Below, piece by piece: positions 1 through 57,389 of a DNA stretch of 64,000 nt (positions are counted from its first letter, which is position 1; every line of letters begins with the position of its first letter). Under the pieces are notes generated by a model. The model searched no databases. It was not told the origin of the DNA and saw only the letters and a program-made list of their open reading frames with translations. The stretch comes from Campylorhamphus procurvoides. Taxonomy: Eukaryota; Chordata; Aves; Passeriformes; Dendrocolaptidae. The DNA lies in the NCBI GenBank assembly GCA_013396655.1, contig WBMV01002655.1, forward strand, positions 45,660 through 109,659, in the 5' to 3' direction. A program made the translations under genes and the position numbers.

Positions 1-120
1 GCGGGGCGAGTGGCGGAGCCTGGAGCAGCTCCGAGCCCGGGTCTCTCCCCGCAGGCCGCGGTTCCCCCCGCCTGGCCCCGGGGGCCGGCCGGGTCTGCTC
101 TGAAAGGTGTGTTTTCTCCT
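1..120. promoter_or_regulatory. CpG-rich sequence, 5' edge of the SKIC3 locus
   Basis: This GC- and CpG-dense stretch contrasts sharply with the AT-rich sequence after position 180. It probably belongs to the CpG-island promoter or an untranslated first exon of SKIC3, shared in other vertebrates with the divergent gene ARSK. No ARSK coding sequence is visible on the minus strand. Possible splice borders exist (an AG near 120, a GT near 105), but they cannot be combined into a convincing exon. Confidence 0.45.
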
Positions 121-335
121 CAGGTGACAGTGGAGCTTATGCTGCACAGTGCCCGCGACGGGGTGCGCTTGTGATGACAGAGACGTCAGTACCCTCCTAG
201 AAGAAAATTTATCTCCAGGAGCTGCTGAGCAATGCAAGTTTCATAGATTTCTTTATCGGTTTTAAAGGAAGCTTTAAAGTTCTCTCTCATTCTATGTCCT
301 TTCATTCCTAAATTATCACTTAGCCCTTCAACCAT

Positions 336-698
336 TCTTTGTTTTTACTTTTCGGCTACTAAAAAGCTTTTGTTCTTCATCTCGTCGCCTTTCCCATCCC
401 TTTTGGTGCTGGCACCAGCACTGTTCTTTCTCAGCCTCATTCTGTCTAGGCAGCTTTGACCGTGGTGTTTCGAAAGTTCATTTAATGCAAAATATTTACC
501 ACACACACCAAAACAGTGCATGATTATATTGCAGTTCAAGAGTATGAATGTCTGTTTGGTGTGTCCTTAAATGCTTACTCTTTTTCAAGTCACGGCTGTA
601 GACAGAAGGAGAATCTGCCATATGTGTGTGTGAAGCGAGAGGACTATGCTGAGCTACACCAGAATGTAAGTGACAGGCTGGCCATGGTGCTGCTGTAG
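336..698. repeat. First copy of an exact 363-bp duplication (probable assembly artefact)
   Basis: Positions 336-698 match 954-1316 base for base, offset by 618. The copy ends immediately before a single N at 699. Such identity bounded by single-N joins is typical of overlapping contigs placed side by side, not of a biological duplication. Confidence 0.93.
535..665 (+). other. SKIC3: Probable non-coding 5' exon of SKIC3 (copy 1)
   Basis: The stretch is bounded by an acceptor (attatattgcag) and a strong donor (AAT|gtaagtg). It is 131 nt long. Joined to the first coding exon it is out of frame with the SKIC3 ATG in its only long open frame, so it fits a 5' UTR exon; human SKIC3 also has non-coding leader exons. 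It contains several upstream ATGs, at 544, 548 and later. It is repeated exactly at 1153-1283. The function is inferred from position and splice sites only. Confidence 0.5.
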
Positions 699-699
699 N
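699..699. other. Single-N contig join
   Basis: An isolated N marks an abrupt change from the AT-rich duplicated segment to GC-rich sequence. It is most simply a scaffold join of unknown true length. Confidence 0.85.
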
Positions 700-952
700 C
701 CAGCCCGGCGCGCCCCAGCGGCTCTCCGCCCCGCATCGCCCCCTCACCGCGGCACCGCGGCCGGGATGAGGAGAGCAGCACACCCCAAAGCAGACCGGAG
801 GGCCCGGCGACACCAACCCACGGCCTACAGCTCCCAGGGTGCCGCGGGGAGGGCACTGACTACAGCTCCCAGCGCGCCCCGGGAAGCGCCGCATCATCCA
901 TCCCACAGTGCCCGGGAGCACCCGGCGGGTGGTTGGGAGCGGCTCCCGAGGG
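700..952. promoter_or_regulatory. GC-rich promoter-like block with two ACTACA-type motifs, bounded by Ns
   Basis: This 253-bp CpG-rich block lies between single Ns at 699 and 953. It contains two near-identical elements, CCTACAGCTCCCAGGGTGCC at 824-843 and ACTACAGCTCCCAGCGCGCC at 859-878. These resemble the ZNF143/THAP11 site (ACTACAnnTCCC) common in bidirectional vertebrate promoters. It is plausibly the SKIC3/ARSK promoter, placed out of order between two copies of a downstream segment. The motif assignment is from memory and its role is inferred. Confidence 0.6.
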
Positions 953-953
953 N
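953..953. other. Single-N contig join
   Basis: An isolated N where the GC-rich block meets the second copy of the duplicated segment. It pairs with the N at 699. Confidence 0.85.
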
Positions 954-1316
954 TCTTTGTTTTTACTTTTCGGCTACTAAAAAGCTTTTGTTCTTCATCT
1001 CGTCGCCTTTCCCATCCCTTTTGGTGCTGGCACCAGCACTGTTCTTTCTCAGCCTCATTCTGTCTAGGCAGCTTTGACCGTGGTGTTTCGAAAGTTCATT
1101 TAATGCAAAATATTTACCACACACACCAAAACAGTGCATGATTATATTGCAGTTCAAGAGTATGAATGTCTGTTTGGTGTGTCCTTAAATGCTTACTCTT
1201 TTTCAAGTCACGGCTGTAGACAGAAGGAGAATCTGCCATATGTGTGTGTGAAGCGAGAGGACTATGCTGAGCTACACCAGAATGTAAGTGACAGGCTGGC
1301 CATGGTGCTGCTGTAG
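954..1316. repeat. Second copy of the exact 363-bp duplication
   Basis: Identical to 336-698. This copy runs directly into the sequence that leads to the first coding exon, so it is more likely to be the correctly placed one. Confidence 0.93.
1153..1283 (+). other. SKIC3: Probable non-coding 5' exon of SKIC3 (copy 2)
   Basis: Exact repeat of 535-665 with the same acceptor and gtaagtg donor. It is followed by about 480 bp of apparent intron before the first coding exon acceptor at 1762 or 1765. If only one copy is real, this is the one contiguous with the coding sequence. Confidence 0.5.
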
Positions 1317-1770
1317 AGAGTGTGCAAGAAAAACCCTGATCCTTAGCAACCCCTTGAATACACATCCAGGGCACTATGCTGCTTATGTGAAATTCACTGC
1401 TTTATTTTGTAAAGGGGAATTACTGTATGCAGGGAGTTTTCTCATAAATCTAATAAAGGACTCTTATGACACTTCTCCACTTAAATTTCTCTTAACCTGT
1501 AACATAAGTTTGGTTCTGGGGTACCTACTTTGTATCCTTTAACTGCTTGGACTATTGATGAAATCCTGCCTTGCAGCTAAACCTAAGCAAATTTACCCAT
1601 GTTATTTTTTTTCGTCTGTTTCTAGTGATGTATGCATTTTAGTATATTGCATTATGTTTCTGTGTTTAAAATGCTCTCCATGCAATTGCAGTAGGATATA
1701 AACATTTTGTATGTGTCAGTATATTTGTTTACAAGAACTGATTATATACCTTTTTTACTTAGCAGCCACA

Positions 1771-46749
<44,979 letters not shown>

Positions 46750-47250
46750 TATGGACTATCTAAAGCAAAATAATCCTCCAGTCATCTAACTTTGCTAGTC
46801 CACCTTCCAGAAACATATTTTATTTCTTTATGTCTGATTTTATTTCTTTCTGTTTCATCAGTTGCAACTTTGTCTTTAGTTTTACTTCTTCTTGAATACA
46901 AGTACGTTATTGTTGAGTTACACAACCCATAAATCACACTTTATTTTGGAAAGAAAACCCTGAAATTTGCTTTTGTTTGCTTCTTCACTTAAACTTCATC
47001 ACTATTCACAATAGGAGTATTTGTATTTCTCCCTTGGCCACACACAGAAATACAATATTAACTGCACCAGGCAGTGATGATGCCAGGTTTTCTTGGTGCA
47101 GAATCTTAAGTAGCAGCAAACTTTTCTTCTCTCTTGGTAATTCAGCTGCTGACTTTGTATTTGGATGAATCATGACAGAGATTCTTAAGATATGTTACTC
47201 TGACTGTATGGGGAAAATAAAAAAAATAAAGCAATTATCTAACCTGTTGC
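46750..47250 (+). terminator. SKIC3: SKIC3 3' UTR and polyadenylation signals
   Basis: About 500 bp of AT-rich sequence follows the stop and ends with two overlapping-range AATAAA hexamers at 47216-47221 and 47225-47230. A T/G-containing stretch lies shortly downstream. This is the first strong signal after the stop. Cleavage near 47245-47255 is inferred. Confidence 0.6.
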
Positions 47251-48939
47251 CATGAGGATTTTCACTCTGTTGAAAGAGTCATAGTAGCTGTCCATGTTAT
47301 AGTTTAAAGCTTGGGTAAAATTTTTGTTCATCAAAGTCTTAAAATGGCTTATATGATCCCATATTACAGGATGGAAAGGGCACTTCAAAGGCAAGCAGTG
47401 GGACTACACTGAACATACACTTGCTTTTGGAATCAGTTTTTCTGGGCTTGGAGAGAACAGGATGCTGAGCTGGTGGGTGTATCTCTACAACCAGTCATGC
47501 ACAGTGATCTCTGGAGGGTGTGCCACCATCATTTTAACAGGGAAACTAGCCTCTGTAGGCTGGGTCTTCTGCTCTGCAGAGATGAGTAGAAACCTCTGAA
47601 TCCTTCCTTATCTCCCACACTTTCATTCTCCCACCTTCCTTAAAAAGATTATTTACTGTATATTTAGATTGGTTGTGTTTCCCTTCACAACCTGCTGCCA
47701 TATAATCTTGAACTATCAGTAACTGCAAATATTAAAAGGGAATGTTGGAAAAGCTGATCTTGTTACTGTCAAGACTACCTGTAACTTTTTTTAGCTTGCT
47801 GCTATTAAAAGCCAGGAAAAATCCTTGCAGCCTATAGTTTGTATCCTTGGCATATATTCTTGATTACGTGTCCCACTGTAGTGTTATCACCAGCCTGATG
47901 GCAGCACAGTAAGCAACTGCCTGTCCCTCTGAATACCTCCTAAGTGAGTCTATACTTTGTTAGTACTAAACCTTAAATACTTACTAACATCCTGAAGAAT
48001 GAAGGAGAACAGGCCAGAGAAATCAGATAAGTAATGGTCAACTATGAATATTCTGTATTAAAAAAAAAAAGTAGTATAGTGTTTTTTCACTTCAGAAGAC
48101 TATGAACTTAATTTTACTGTGAACAGTGTTGAATTCCATGCATAAGATAATTATACAGCCTAAAGTTGTATTATGTGCCCTGTAGGGAAAAAAAACCCCA
48201 AATGTCTACCACCTACTCAGTGTAAAGTTCTTAGGGAACAGGTTTAAATTTAAGCTTCTGTAAAATTAAACATGAAGTAAAAATCTTGCTCTCCCTATTT
48301 CTTAAGTGTCCCTGCAAAACTGGCACCTTCTAGCAAGTCTGCTGTAGCATTGAAAAAACTTGTGCATTCATGCAGATGGAAGCAACCCTATATTTTATAC
48401 TGTATATATTATTGTAGAGCTCAGCAAACCATGAGATTGATTCCTAATGTAGTTCAAGGAATGCAACTGACTGCCATGCCTATGGATCCAAAAGCTGTCA
48501 CACCAGGAAGCTTGGGAGCGCAAAGGATTATGGTCCTGCACTCTGCCCCAAAGCAGACTAAAGACATGGAGAGAGCACAGAAACTGCTGCCTGAATGGGA
48601 ACACTCAAATCAAACAGAACATGGATGAAGTACTAAACACATTAGCCAAATGGGAATGAGCCCAGAAGATTCAAAGGGGGTTTCACGTGTAGTGCTTGTA
48701 ATAAAACCATAAATTAAAAGGGGGCATTATGGGAGATAGAAGAACTAGTTTTATTACAAGCAAATAAACTGAACAAGCATTACTAACCAAAGGTTTATTT
48801 TTGGGGGTTTTTGTTTGTTACTAACCTATAGGCGTTTTGTGGAAGTTGTAAGGCATCTAGTCCAGTTCTGGAACAGATGTCAGGGATTAAGCATTTGGGA
48901 ATAGGGCTATTACATATTAACTAGAAGTATAACTGGAGC
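47251..48939. other. Intergenic, no gene recognised
   Basis: Unique-looking AT-rich sequence downstream of the SKIC3 poly(A) site. Open frames such as 48350-48628 lack splice context and family resemblance. No FAM81B coding sequence recognised. Confidence 0.6.
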
Positions 48940-49265
48940 AACCTCAGCCATGTGGCTGGCCATGCGAGCAGATGGAGACTGCCATGTTGCCTGAAACTCC
49001 ACCCCTGGCATGAGGGGAGGTACTGCAGAATCAATCCAAGGAAAGGGAATGCCCCCCCCCCCCATTTACGTAGGAAGGGTTGGACCTTAAAAACTTTTAA
49101 AAGTGGGATTTTTGAACCGGGAAGGGTGATCTTGGGAATGCTGTGACTTGAGCACCCAACACATGTTGTAATTAAATTCTCCTGTTCGTATTATTTTCTT
49201 TGTTGCATGGATTTTTGCTGTCATTCTAAATTTAATAAAAGGAGATAGAGCAATCTATCCTAAAG
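48940..49265 (+). mobile_element. Possible LTR remnant with poly-C run
   Basis: A phrase series (GGGAAGGGTGATCTTGGGAA, TGTAATTAAATTCTCCTG, then TAATAAAAGGAGATAGAG) looks like the R/U5 part of a retroviral LTR. It includes a run of 12 C at 49052-49063. No family can be named. Confidence 0.35.
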
Positions 49266-50029
49266 CCGGTAGGATGGAAGATGCTAGGGTAGAGTTACTG
49301 TTTTGTTAAGTTAGTGACTGAAACACCTGCTTTCCAGGTATCTTGTTGGCAAAGTGGCATCCAGAGTGGCACCAGAGTGGCTGTGCTGGGTAGGCAAGTT
49401 GCAGGGTTTATAAGGGTGTGGCATGGTTTGCGTTTGCTGTTGCCCCAGGGAGTGCACAAGTGATGGGCTTCTGGTATCCAACACTGCCTGATGAGACCTT
49501 CTCCTGCATTTTCCCTACATGACAGAGACAAGTGAAGAGTGCTGCTCATGGTGCCTGTGGCAAGCTGTATGTTCAGACACATGGGTTCCCTAGTGTTTTG
49601 TACCTCAGAAAACTCTCTGGGGGCCTGGCAGAACTTTTGGATAACCATGCATTTCTGAAGGCAGCCGCTGCAGAGCAGGATCTGGCACTCTGGCATGGGG
49701 AGGAAGAGATGGCCTACTCACATGGCACATATGAAAATAATGCATGTCTTGTCTAGACAGGAATTAAATGGAGATAGAGACAATTCTCACAGGAGAGCTG
49801 CTTGACCTTTCCCATGCTGTGTTTTCATGACAGTGCACTTTTAACAGGAAGTGCTCCAAAACAAGGTTTCTTGGAAGTTTTCCGTTTACTTAAACTTTTC
49901 TCCATGATACCATTGTGTTCTGTGTAGACAGTTCTGTCTACTCTTTCATGTGGCATCCTGTTTTTGTACCTTTGTTTCTACTTCTTCTAGTTATTTGGAC
50001 TTTGGTATTTTATTCTTCAGTAATTTTAT

Positions 50030-50230
50030 CACAGAATCACAGGATGGGTTAAAGTTAGAAGGAATCACAATGGGTCACCTGGTCCAACCTGCCTTCTCAA
50101 GCAGGGTCATCCTAGAGCAGATTGCACAGAATTGTGCCCAAATGGTTCTGGCATACCTTCAGTGAGGGAGACTTCATAACTTCTCTGGGCAATATATTCC
50201 AGTGTGAAGTCACCCGCACAGTTGCAAGAA
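50030..50230 (-). mobile_element. CR1 LINE fragment, intergenic
   Basis: An antisense CR1 3' end. It begins on + with the CACAGAATCACAGGATGGGT terminal octamer-type repeat and continues through GGTCACCTGGTCCAACCTGC to TTCTCTGGGCAATATATTCC. About 200 bp, 5'-truncated and diverged. Confidence 0.88.
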
Positions 50231-53200
50231 ACTGAAACGGCTTATGGTTTCAACATTGTTAAAATCACCGAAGAATTTTTATCCACTGTAGCAAGCTGTA
50301 CAAAGAAGCAACTGTTCACTGAAGCCAAGCCTGCCTGGAATATTACATACTAATTTGGACCGTAAGGGGAATTTGAGACAAGATAAAAGTGATACTACTA
50401 TCCCAGGAGAAGAATGTATCCACAAGCATGAAAGACTTGAATGCTGATCGCTCAAACACAAAGAGCAAGCTGAAGATGTGCAAAGTAACAAACCACGTGC
50501 TGAGGGCATTTTAAGACTCCAGCACTGGAGCTATGAGCTTACTGAAGGGGTTTTACATTAAAAACATACAAGACTCCAACAATACCTGCCCTCTGGACAT
50601 ATTAGAAAAGCCTTCAGTTCTTTTAACACCTTAAGTGAGAGCATGAAGGAGAAAAACTGCACACATTTTCTCAGAGGTAAACTCTATTTTACCGCTAAAC
50701 TTTAGAAAATAAGACTACTTGTTGGCAAAAGTACTTGCCATTCCAGAGCTCTGCAGTGGATTAGGGAAGGTATGGGGGAGTGCTCCCAGGTGCTTTTGAC
50801 TGACAGCTGCTTCAGTGCTGCCCCCCGGAGGCCCTTAGGGGCTTGGGCAGGATAGGAGCATTGCCTCGCCTTTGTGAAATTTGACTTGTCCCTTTCTGTG
50901 CCACCCCCTCAACCCCCACAGTTGAGTTGATTCGAGCCAATAATTAATAAGACATGATAACATCAAGGGCAATGAGGGTCATTTGAGATGTGTCTTCAGT
51001 GCTTCAGATGTGCCTTCCTTTTCTTTCCTTGGGTGCTGCCTTTGGGAATCCTTTGTACCCAGTCTGTCAAGAGAAAAGGTGAGGATGATTTTTCCCAGCT
51101 TCTCAGCCCCTTTTCCTCCTTCAGGCTTCTTACAACTTGAGAATTTTGAATTTCCTTTTCATGTTAGGGAAACCATGTTCTTGTTGATAAATCTGCCAAG
51201 TCTCCACAGCGTGGTCCACACCATGGTTAGAGTCAAGAAAGATTTCTAGGAAGGCCATCTAAGAATGTCATTCAGAGATCTGCCCCAAGGGTGGATAGTC
51301 ATGAGTGGCATGGAATGTGGGAAAAAGTGGGTCAGCTTTTGGAGACATTCTTTGCTCCAGTTCTTTGGAATTTCACCCCTCAACAACCATAGGATCCTGT
51401 TAAATTGATAAAATATGTGAAGGAAAAATGTTACAGAAATACCAGAGAGGCACAAAGTTGTGCAATGTGCTGGGTCCTGGCTATTATTTATCAGACACTA
51501 CTAGATACTAGAAAGCACCCTCAAGGGGAGGAGGCTAGAAAAGCAGATCAACAGGCACTGTGGCCACTTAAACTGCAGATGAACCACAGGAACAGCAGTT
51601 GCCCGTATACAGATGAAGAAATCCAAGACCAGAGGAGTTCCTATGCTCAGCACAGCCCCTCAGGGCACACGGCAGTACACACACTGTGTAGCTGTACCAT
51701 GCAGAGAGAGCAGGAGATGTCCAGCTTCCCAGGCTCGTGCCTTGCTTCCCTCTCTCCCTCCTTCCTTGCTGAAGTAAATCAGAAGCCAATTCCCTGCACC
51801 AGCTGATTAATGACTCCCAGTTGTTCCCATCCGATCTCTGCATCCCTCACTTCTCTGTGCAAAGCAGCCCCACTGCCAGCCAGGTCCTTGTCATTAGGAG
51901 AGTAACCTAAACTGTTACGTGTACAGAAGTACAACCTGTGATAAGTTATCCCTAAACCTACAGTGGACACCATCAATATTTGGTTAAGATACACGTTTTC
52001 TCATTCCATCATAGGCCATTCTAAGAGCTATGGCACTTCCTTTTCCAAATGAGACATCTGCTCTCTCAACAACACTGTGCAGGTACTGCTAAAAGATTCA
52101 AACCATGTACACCAACTGCCAAACCCAAAAAGAAACCTGTTCCTGACCACCACTGTGAAATTCAGATCCATTCACCAGCCATGACTGTCAAGACCTATTC
52201 AGCATAACCCACCCAGAAGGTTTAGTCTGGGACAACATACTCTTGAATAGGATACAGATTTGGGTTTTGGCAGAGGTTCAAGTTCCCAGCACAAGTTAAA
52301 ACTGCAACTTTGAGATTAAAGGTGAGATGCAGATACTGACCAGAAAACAGCTTTTTCTAATTAAAAAAAATCTAACTACACTAGACAAGCTCAGATTCAG
52401 TGCTATGCTGTTTGCACACTTACATAATATTGATGAAGGGACAATATTACGAAGGGACAATATTACCAAGGGAAAAATTGATAAGAGTAAACTTTTATTA
52501 TATTCTATATTCTTTTTCACACAGCTACTTTTATATATTTTCTAAGTGTACGTGCAGTAACAATATTGGTGCTCATTACACATAAGCAATCACCTATTGG
52601 CCACAGTTACAAACTGTCTCTATGCAAACTACTGTTTCTGTACCAGCTCATCCAGGCTTCTTATCTTGTTCTTCTCATGGGTTCTCTCAGTCTCTGCAAG
52701 TTGTTTACCTTCACGGGTGTACAGCAATCTGGCCAAGGTCAACCTCCTCTTGCTCCTTCAAGGGATCTGCAGACCTGCTGCAGTTCCCACAAGTACCCAG
52801 AAAACACGGGCACTCAGGGCTCTGAAAATATGTCTGTTGATTAACATTAAATTTGCCATCTGTCTTCTGTGCTGCAGATGCTTTCACAAACTCTCAAAAA
52901 TCAGCCTTATTTGGGCTTGTGCAGGATCCTGTGCACCAGATGGCACTTTTATTGAACTTGGCTCTCAAGCAGCTGGCCACAAATTAATATGTATTTTACC
53001 AATGCTGTAAAAATGTTTATCATTTAAGGTTATTCAAGCTGACCTTTGAAGCTTTTTACTTTTTCTTGCTAATCAGAATTTTCTCTCTCTCTGTAATGCA
53101 ATGTAACAAATGCATTTATGGATTTTGAAAAATTTGGCAACAGAAAATATATGGAAAAACCAAGTGTATAAACATTGTATTTGCTATGAGTTTCTTATTG

Positions 53201-56200
53201 AAGGTATTAATATAAAAAATGAAATCATAGTCAAAATTGTATTAGATAATATTATGCACAAGGGAAATACTTAGTACTTTAAGTGTCTTTTCCACTGAAA
53301 GTATAGTGAGTAGTTTTAAAGTATTTGGTCTAAATTAGAGATAGGAAACATAGACACTACCTGAAGGAAAAATCTAGAAATGTAGTTGGAAAATAGTTTG
53401 TCTCCATCAGGACCATAACGTTTTTGCTTTCCAGGAATCTAGGTGATCACAGGGAACAATTTCCATCTTACTGTTGTCTGTTGCAGTTTGTCTTTATCAG
53501 AATAGACACCTACATTTCACATTGCCTAATTTATGAGTGCAGGCACTAGTAATTAAGTATTTAATTAACCATTTCCACATGTGCATTCTGTCAGGATAAT
53601 ATGGATTTTTAATCAAACAAAGCAGAATGAATTCAGGATTGTATTTTTTAAGACTGTGCCTGCTGCATTTAAATCGACATCAGAAGTTTTACTTTTGCAA
53701 GAAACCTGATATAGAAATATTTATAAGTGAAATATCTGTGCTTATTTGCCATCTCAAGTGAAAAAAAAGGTCTTTTTCTTCTATTCTGTTAAGAGCAGCA
53801 CAGTGCTGCAATGTTTCAGACAAATAAGACTCTTCTTTACTAGTGTGTTAGAAAATAATATAACTGTGGCTCATAGGAAAATGTATTAATTACACATGAT
53901 GAAAATTTTAATTTCCAGCCTCCATCATTTAATGAGTCTGTAAATGTTCTCCTTTCTCAGATAAAATGCTATCCACCTGGAGACAGACAAACATAAATAA
54001 AAAAAGCTGAGTCAAATGACAGAAGGCAAAGTGAAAACATGCAAAATACCAACACACTGATCAAGGTTCACAGCAAAGAAACAGATTTGTGAGCTATACT
54101 GTAAACACTTTAAATCAATTAAAATCATAAAGCAGTTGTGTACCAATTATTTGTCATGAAAAAAGAAAAAAAGAACTGTTAGCACGTAAAGTTACTGCTT
54201 GTGATCTTAAAACCAAGATTTCAATTTTACTAAATATATGAACTTCTCCGGGATTACACTGGGACATATATTCACATTTAATTGCCAGTTCCATTACTAA
54301 AATAAAAGCAGGTATCTTGGGGGTGCTTATTTACAGTGTTGTTTCTGATATACCTTCTCTAAACTACAATACAAGATGCAAGAAAGAATTAACAGTAAGA
54401 TTTTGTGAATAATTACTGGATTCCCGGAAGACAATCATGCTGAATGTGTGGCAGTGGGTGCAGGCAACACATGAGAGGTGTTGTTTCCTCTCTGACAATG
54501 AAGAGCACTTTCTTTTCGTATCCCCACATGACACTAGAGGTTTGTTCATCTAATACTTGATGCTATCTGAACTACTGACAGGTGGTTCTTGCTCCAGCAT
54601 TATCTGCACTGGGATTAGCTCATCTTTGAATGCCCTCTAACTGTTGAGGAGGCAATTTCATTTACCTTTAAATCTGCCTCACATGTTCACATATTCCTAG
54701 TGAAGCTCTCAAGGTATGGAGGACCCAAGGATGAGAGATTATGATGGGAGCAGGGAGTGGATTTACCCTGAAGTTCTCCCTCCCAACCTACAAGATATGT
54801 TCACTGAGAAGCAAAGAAAAAGACTGAGCTCCTTTGGTACCAGAGTTTGCAAGGAGGAGAACCTCTCCTCTTTTATGAGCTTCCTAACACCTCACCAGTG
54901 TGGGAAGAGCAACAAGGTGATAGTGTGGCTGTGGAGAGTGTCCCTGTTTTGCAGAAAACAGAGCAGAGCATTGACCAAGGGGTTCATTCTGCATTGTATT
55001 AGAAGACAGGATTGCAAGATGGTGCATTTGGATGAAAGCCTCCTTGCATCTGTGCTGTTTGTACCATGCAGTGTGCACTGCTGGCAACTGCTGGTGGGTG
55101 TTTCTCCTTATGAAACCTGCACACCAGAAGTAGCACCACATAACATTTCCCACTGATATGTGACAAATCCTAACCTGAGTAATAGTCAAAGTGGCAGACC
55201 TCATGTTTAGAGGCCCTGCTTTCTGCCACTGCTGACACATCCACCACTGTCTTAGCAGAGCTGAAAGAGAGCATGCATTCTTGTTACTGTTTGAGCATTA
55301 AGGAAAGGAATAAAGTTATCATTCCCTAGTCTCTGGGGAAGGCTCAGAGTTATTTCTCCCTTTATTCTCCCCAATTCACTGGTTATGTGGTAATAGCAGG
55401 GACCACTGTAGTCACGGGACATCAGTGAATGTGGTGGTCATAAGGTAGAAACATTGCCAGAAAAAATTTCTTCCTTCCGGCCTCCTTTCCCAAATGTGCT
55501 TTATGTTTGAATTAATGCAGTCTCAAGAGAGAAAGATAACAAATGCAAACCAAGTAGTAGATGGTCTTGTTCATCCAGCATGCAGGTGATCAGCAGCTCT
55601 GAAAGATGTAAGGAATGAGAAAGGCAGAAAAGGAAAAAAGTAAACTCAGAAAACTGCTCAAGCATAGGTTCTATGGTTGTGGGAATGGGCAATATGACAG
55701 TGGCATCAGTAGGTTCTGACAAGGTGGCCAGTTTTTTGGAAGCCAGAATAAAAGTAAAATGAAATAAAACAATAATTAAAAAAAACACAAAACCAACAAC
55801 AAACAAACAAAAAGGAAGAAGGAAAAGAAAGAGCAGCTCATAGTATTAAATAAACTGGTAATGACAGTTTAAAAGATGGCTAGAAGGAGGACTTTGGAGA
55901 TAAAAGATGAAGAGATAATAATAGCTCTGGAGTGTCAGGGACAAATATCAAAACTTTGGGGCTGTGATTAAAATATTGTTACTCTAGGACTCCTACAAGG
56001 GGCCACTGTGGCTTGAAAGAAGGTTCTCAAAGCCTGGAAGGAAGCAGTCAAATAAGATTGCAGTTGAAAGGCTACATCAGAGCAAAAACTTTATTAGAAT
56101 ACATTCAATTAAAGCATAGTTATACAGTTACAGAAACCTCTTTCGATTCTCTCAGTGCTGTCAGAAAATTGAAAAAGAAAAAAAATATAGAGACAGCCAA

Positions 56201-57389
56201 ATTGGAAAAAAAAATATGGACAGAAACACCCAACTATTCTTTTATTTGAGTAACTTGATAGGCAGTTACAAGAAAGCAGCTGAATTTATGGACAAGCAAG
56301 GCACCAAAACTTTCAGTTAAAATTAAGAATCCAGGCATTTTTTACCTTCATACTACATAGCTTTCTATGTCCTTAGACAGGAAAACAGCCTAAAGAACAC
56401 GACTCCTAGGAACAATCAGGCAACTATGTACGACCAGATTTATAGTTTGTAACAGTGTAATATAGCTACTAAATTCAGTCCTGCCCCAAGAAATTAAAAA
56501 TGTAACAGCAGCAAGCAGCAGAAATACAGACAATGGTTTTCCTTCAACAGAAATTCTTGCAAAGGAGAGAGAAAATATTTATTTAGAATACCAATTACTG
56601 TCTCAAGAAACCCTCAGTAACCTCAAGGAAACAGAAAATTTTTTAGGAAAAAACCCAGCAATTAAGTGCTTTGGGAAATGCAGAGTAGATGGATAAACAA
56701 GGTAGGTCCAGGGCTAGTATAATGTCAGATCACAGTGTGTTCAGATTGAAACACAGTCAAGAGATGTATTTGAGGTCAAACAACACAGAAGAGCAGAGGA
56801 ATTATGAAGAAGCTGAAGAAGAGGCTGAAGAAGGCTAAGCAAGATGTGGGTTTAGAATTGACACAATTATATCTCAAACTAATACTCTAGAAGTCCAGCA
56901 GTGAAGAAATATCGCTTATTCTTTAAAATGCACTACTTGGCTCTGGTCTTCTATAAAGCATAACACAAGACCACACAATAAGCTCCAAAGACTGAAAAAT
57001 GAATTATTTATACTCTGTGTCTGAACTCACTGTGGTCTAGGGAAGAACTTATTCAGGAAAAGACAATCTGTACAACAGATGTACAAATGTAAGATGCAAG
57101 TTGTATGTTCAGACCCAGAAAGAGTCATGAGTTTATACAGATTTTCTTTATTACTAATAAAGAATTTATTGCTTTCTATTTATGCTGTATTACTAATTCC
57201 TGAATAGAAGGGAACCAAAGGAGCCATTTCTTATGAAATTATAATCGAAGGAGTTTGACATTTTGATAAAGAACAGAAAAGACCATGTGATTCAGATTAT
57301 ATATTGTTACAGTTTCAAAATCTTTCACGGAATTTTTTCTCTCACTTACCAACAGAGAGGTTTGGGGAGCTGAAGTGCCAGGACAGATA
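50231..57389. other. Intergenic, no gene recognised
   Basis: Seven kilobases of mostly unique AT-rich sequence. It includes a 16-bp tandem duplication (gaagggacaatattac, 52435-52466) and an A/CAA-rich low-complexity patch near 55770-55815. The open frame at 54716-55156 has no start context, splice sites or family resemblance that would support a gene. No FAM81B exon was recognised on the minus strand. Confidence 0.55.

Noticed and set aside
1..335. First exon of ARSK on the minus strand
   Set aside because: ARSK is expected head-to-head just left of SKIC3, but no minus-strand ATG with a sulfatase signal peptide is visible. It must lie outside the window.
516..698. Coding interpretation of the open frame over the 5' exon copies
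   Set aside because: The frame begins in the intron before the acceptor, reads through the donor, and is out of frame with the SKIC3 ATG after splicing. A 5' UTR exon fits better.
54716..55156. 146-codon plus-strand open frame in the intergenic region
   Set aside because: No promoter, splice sites or recognisable family; composition looks non-coding. A chance open frame is the simpler reading.
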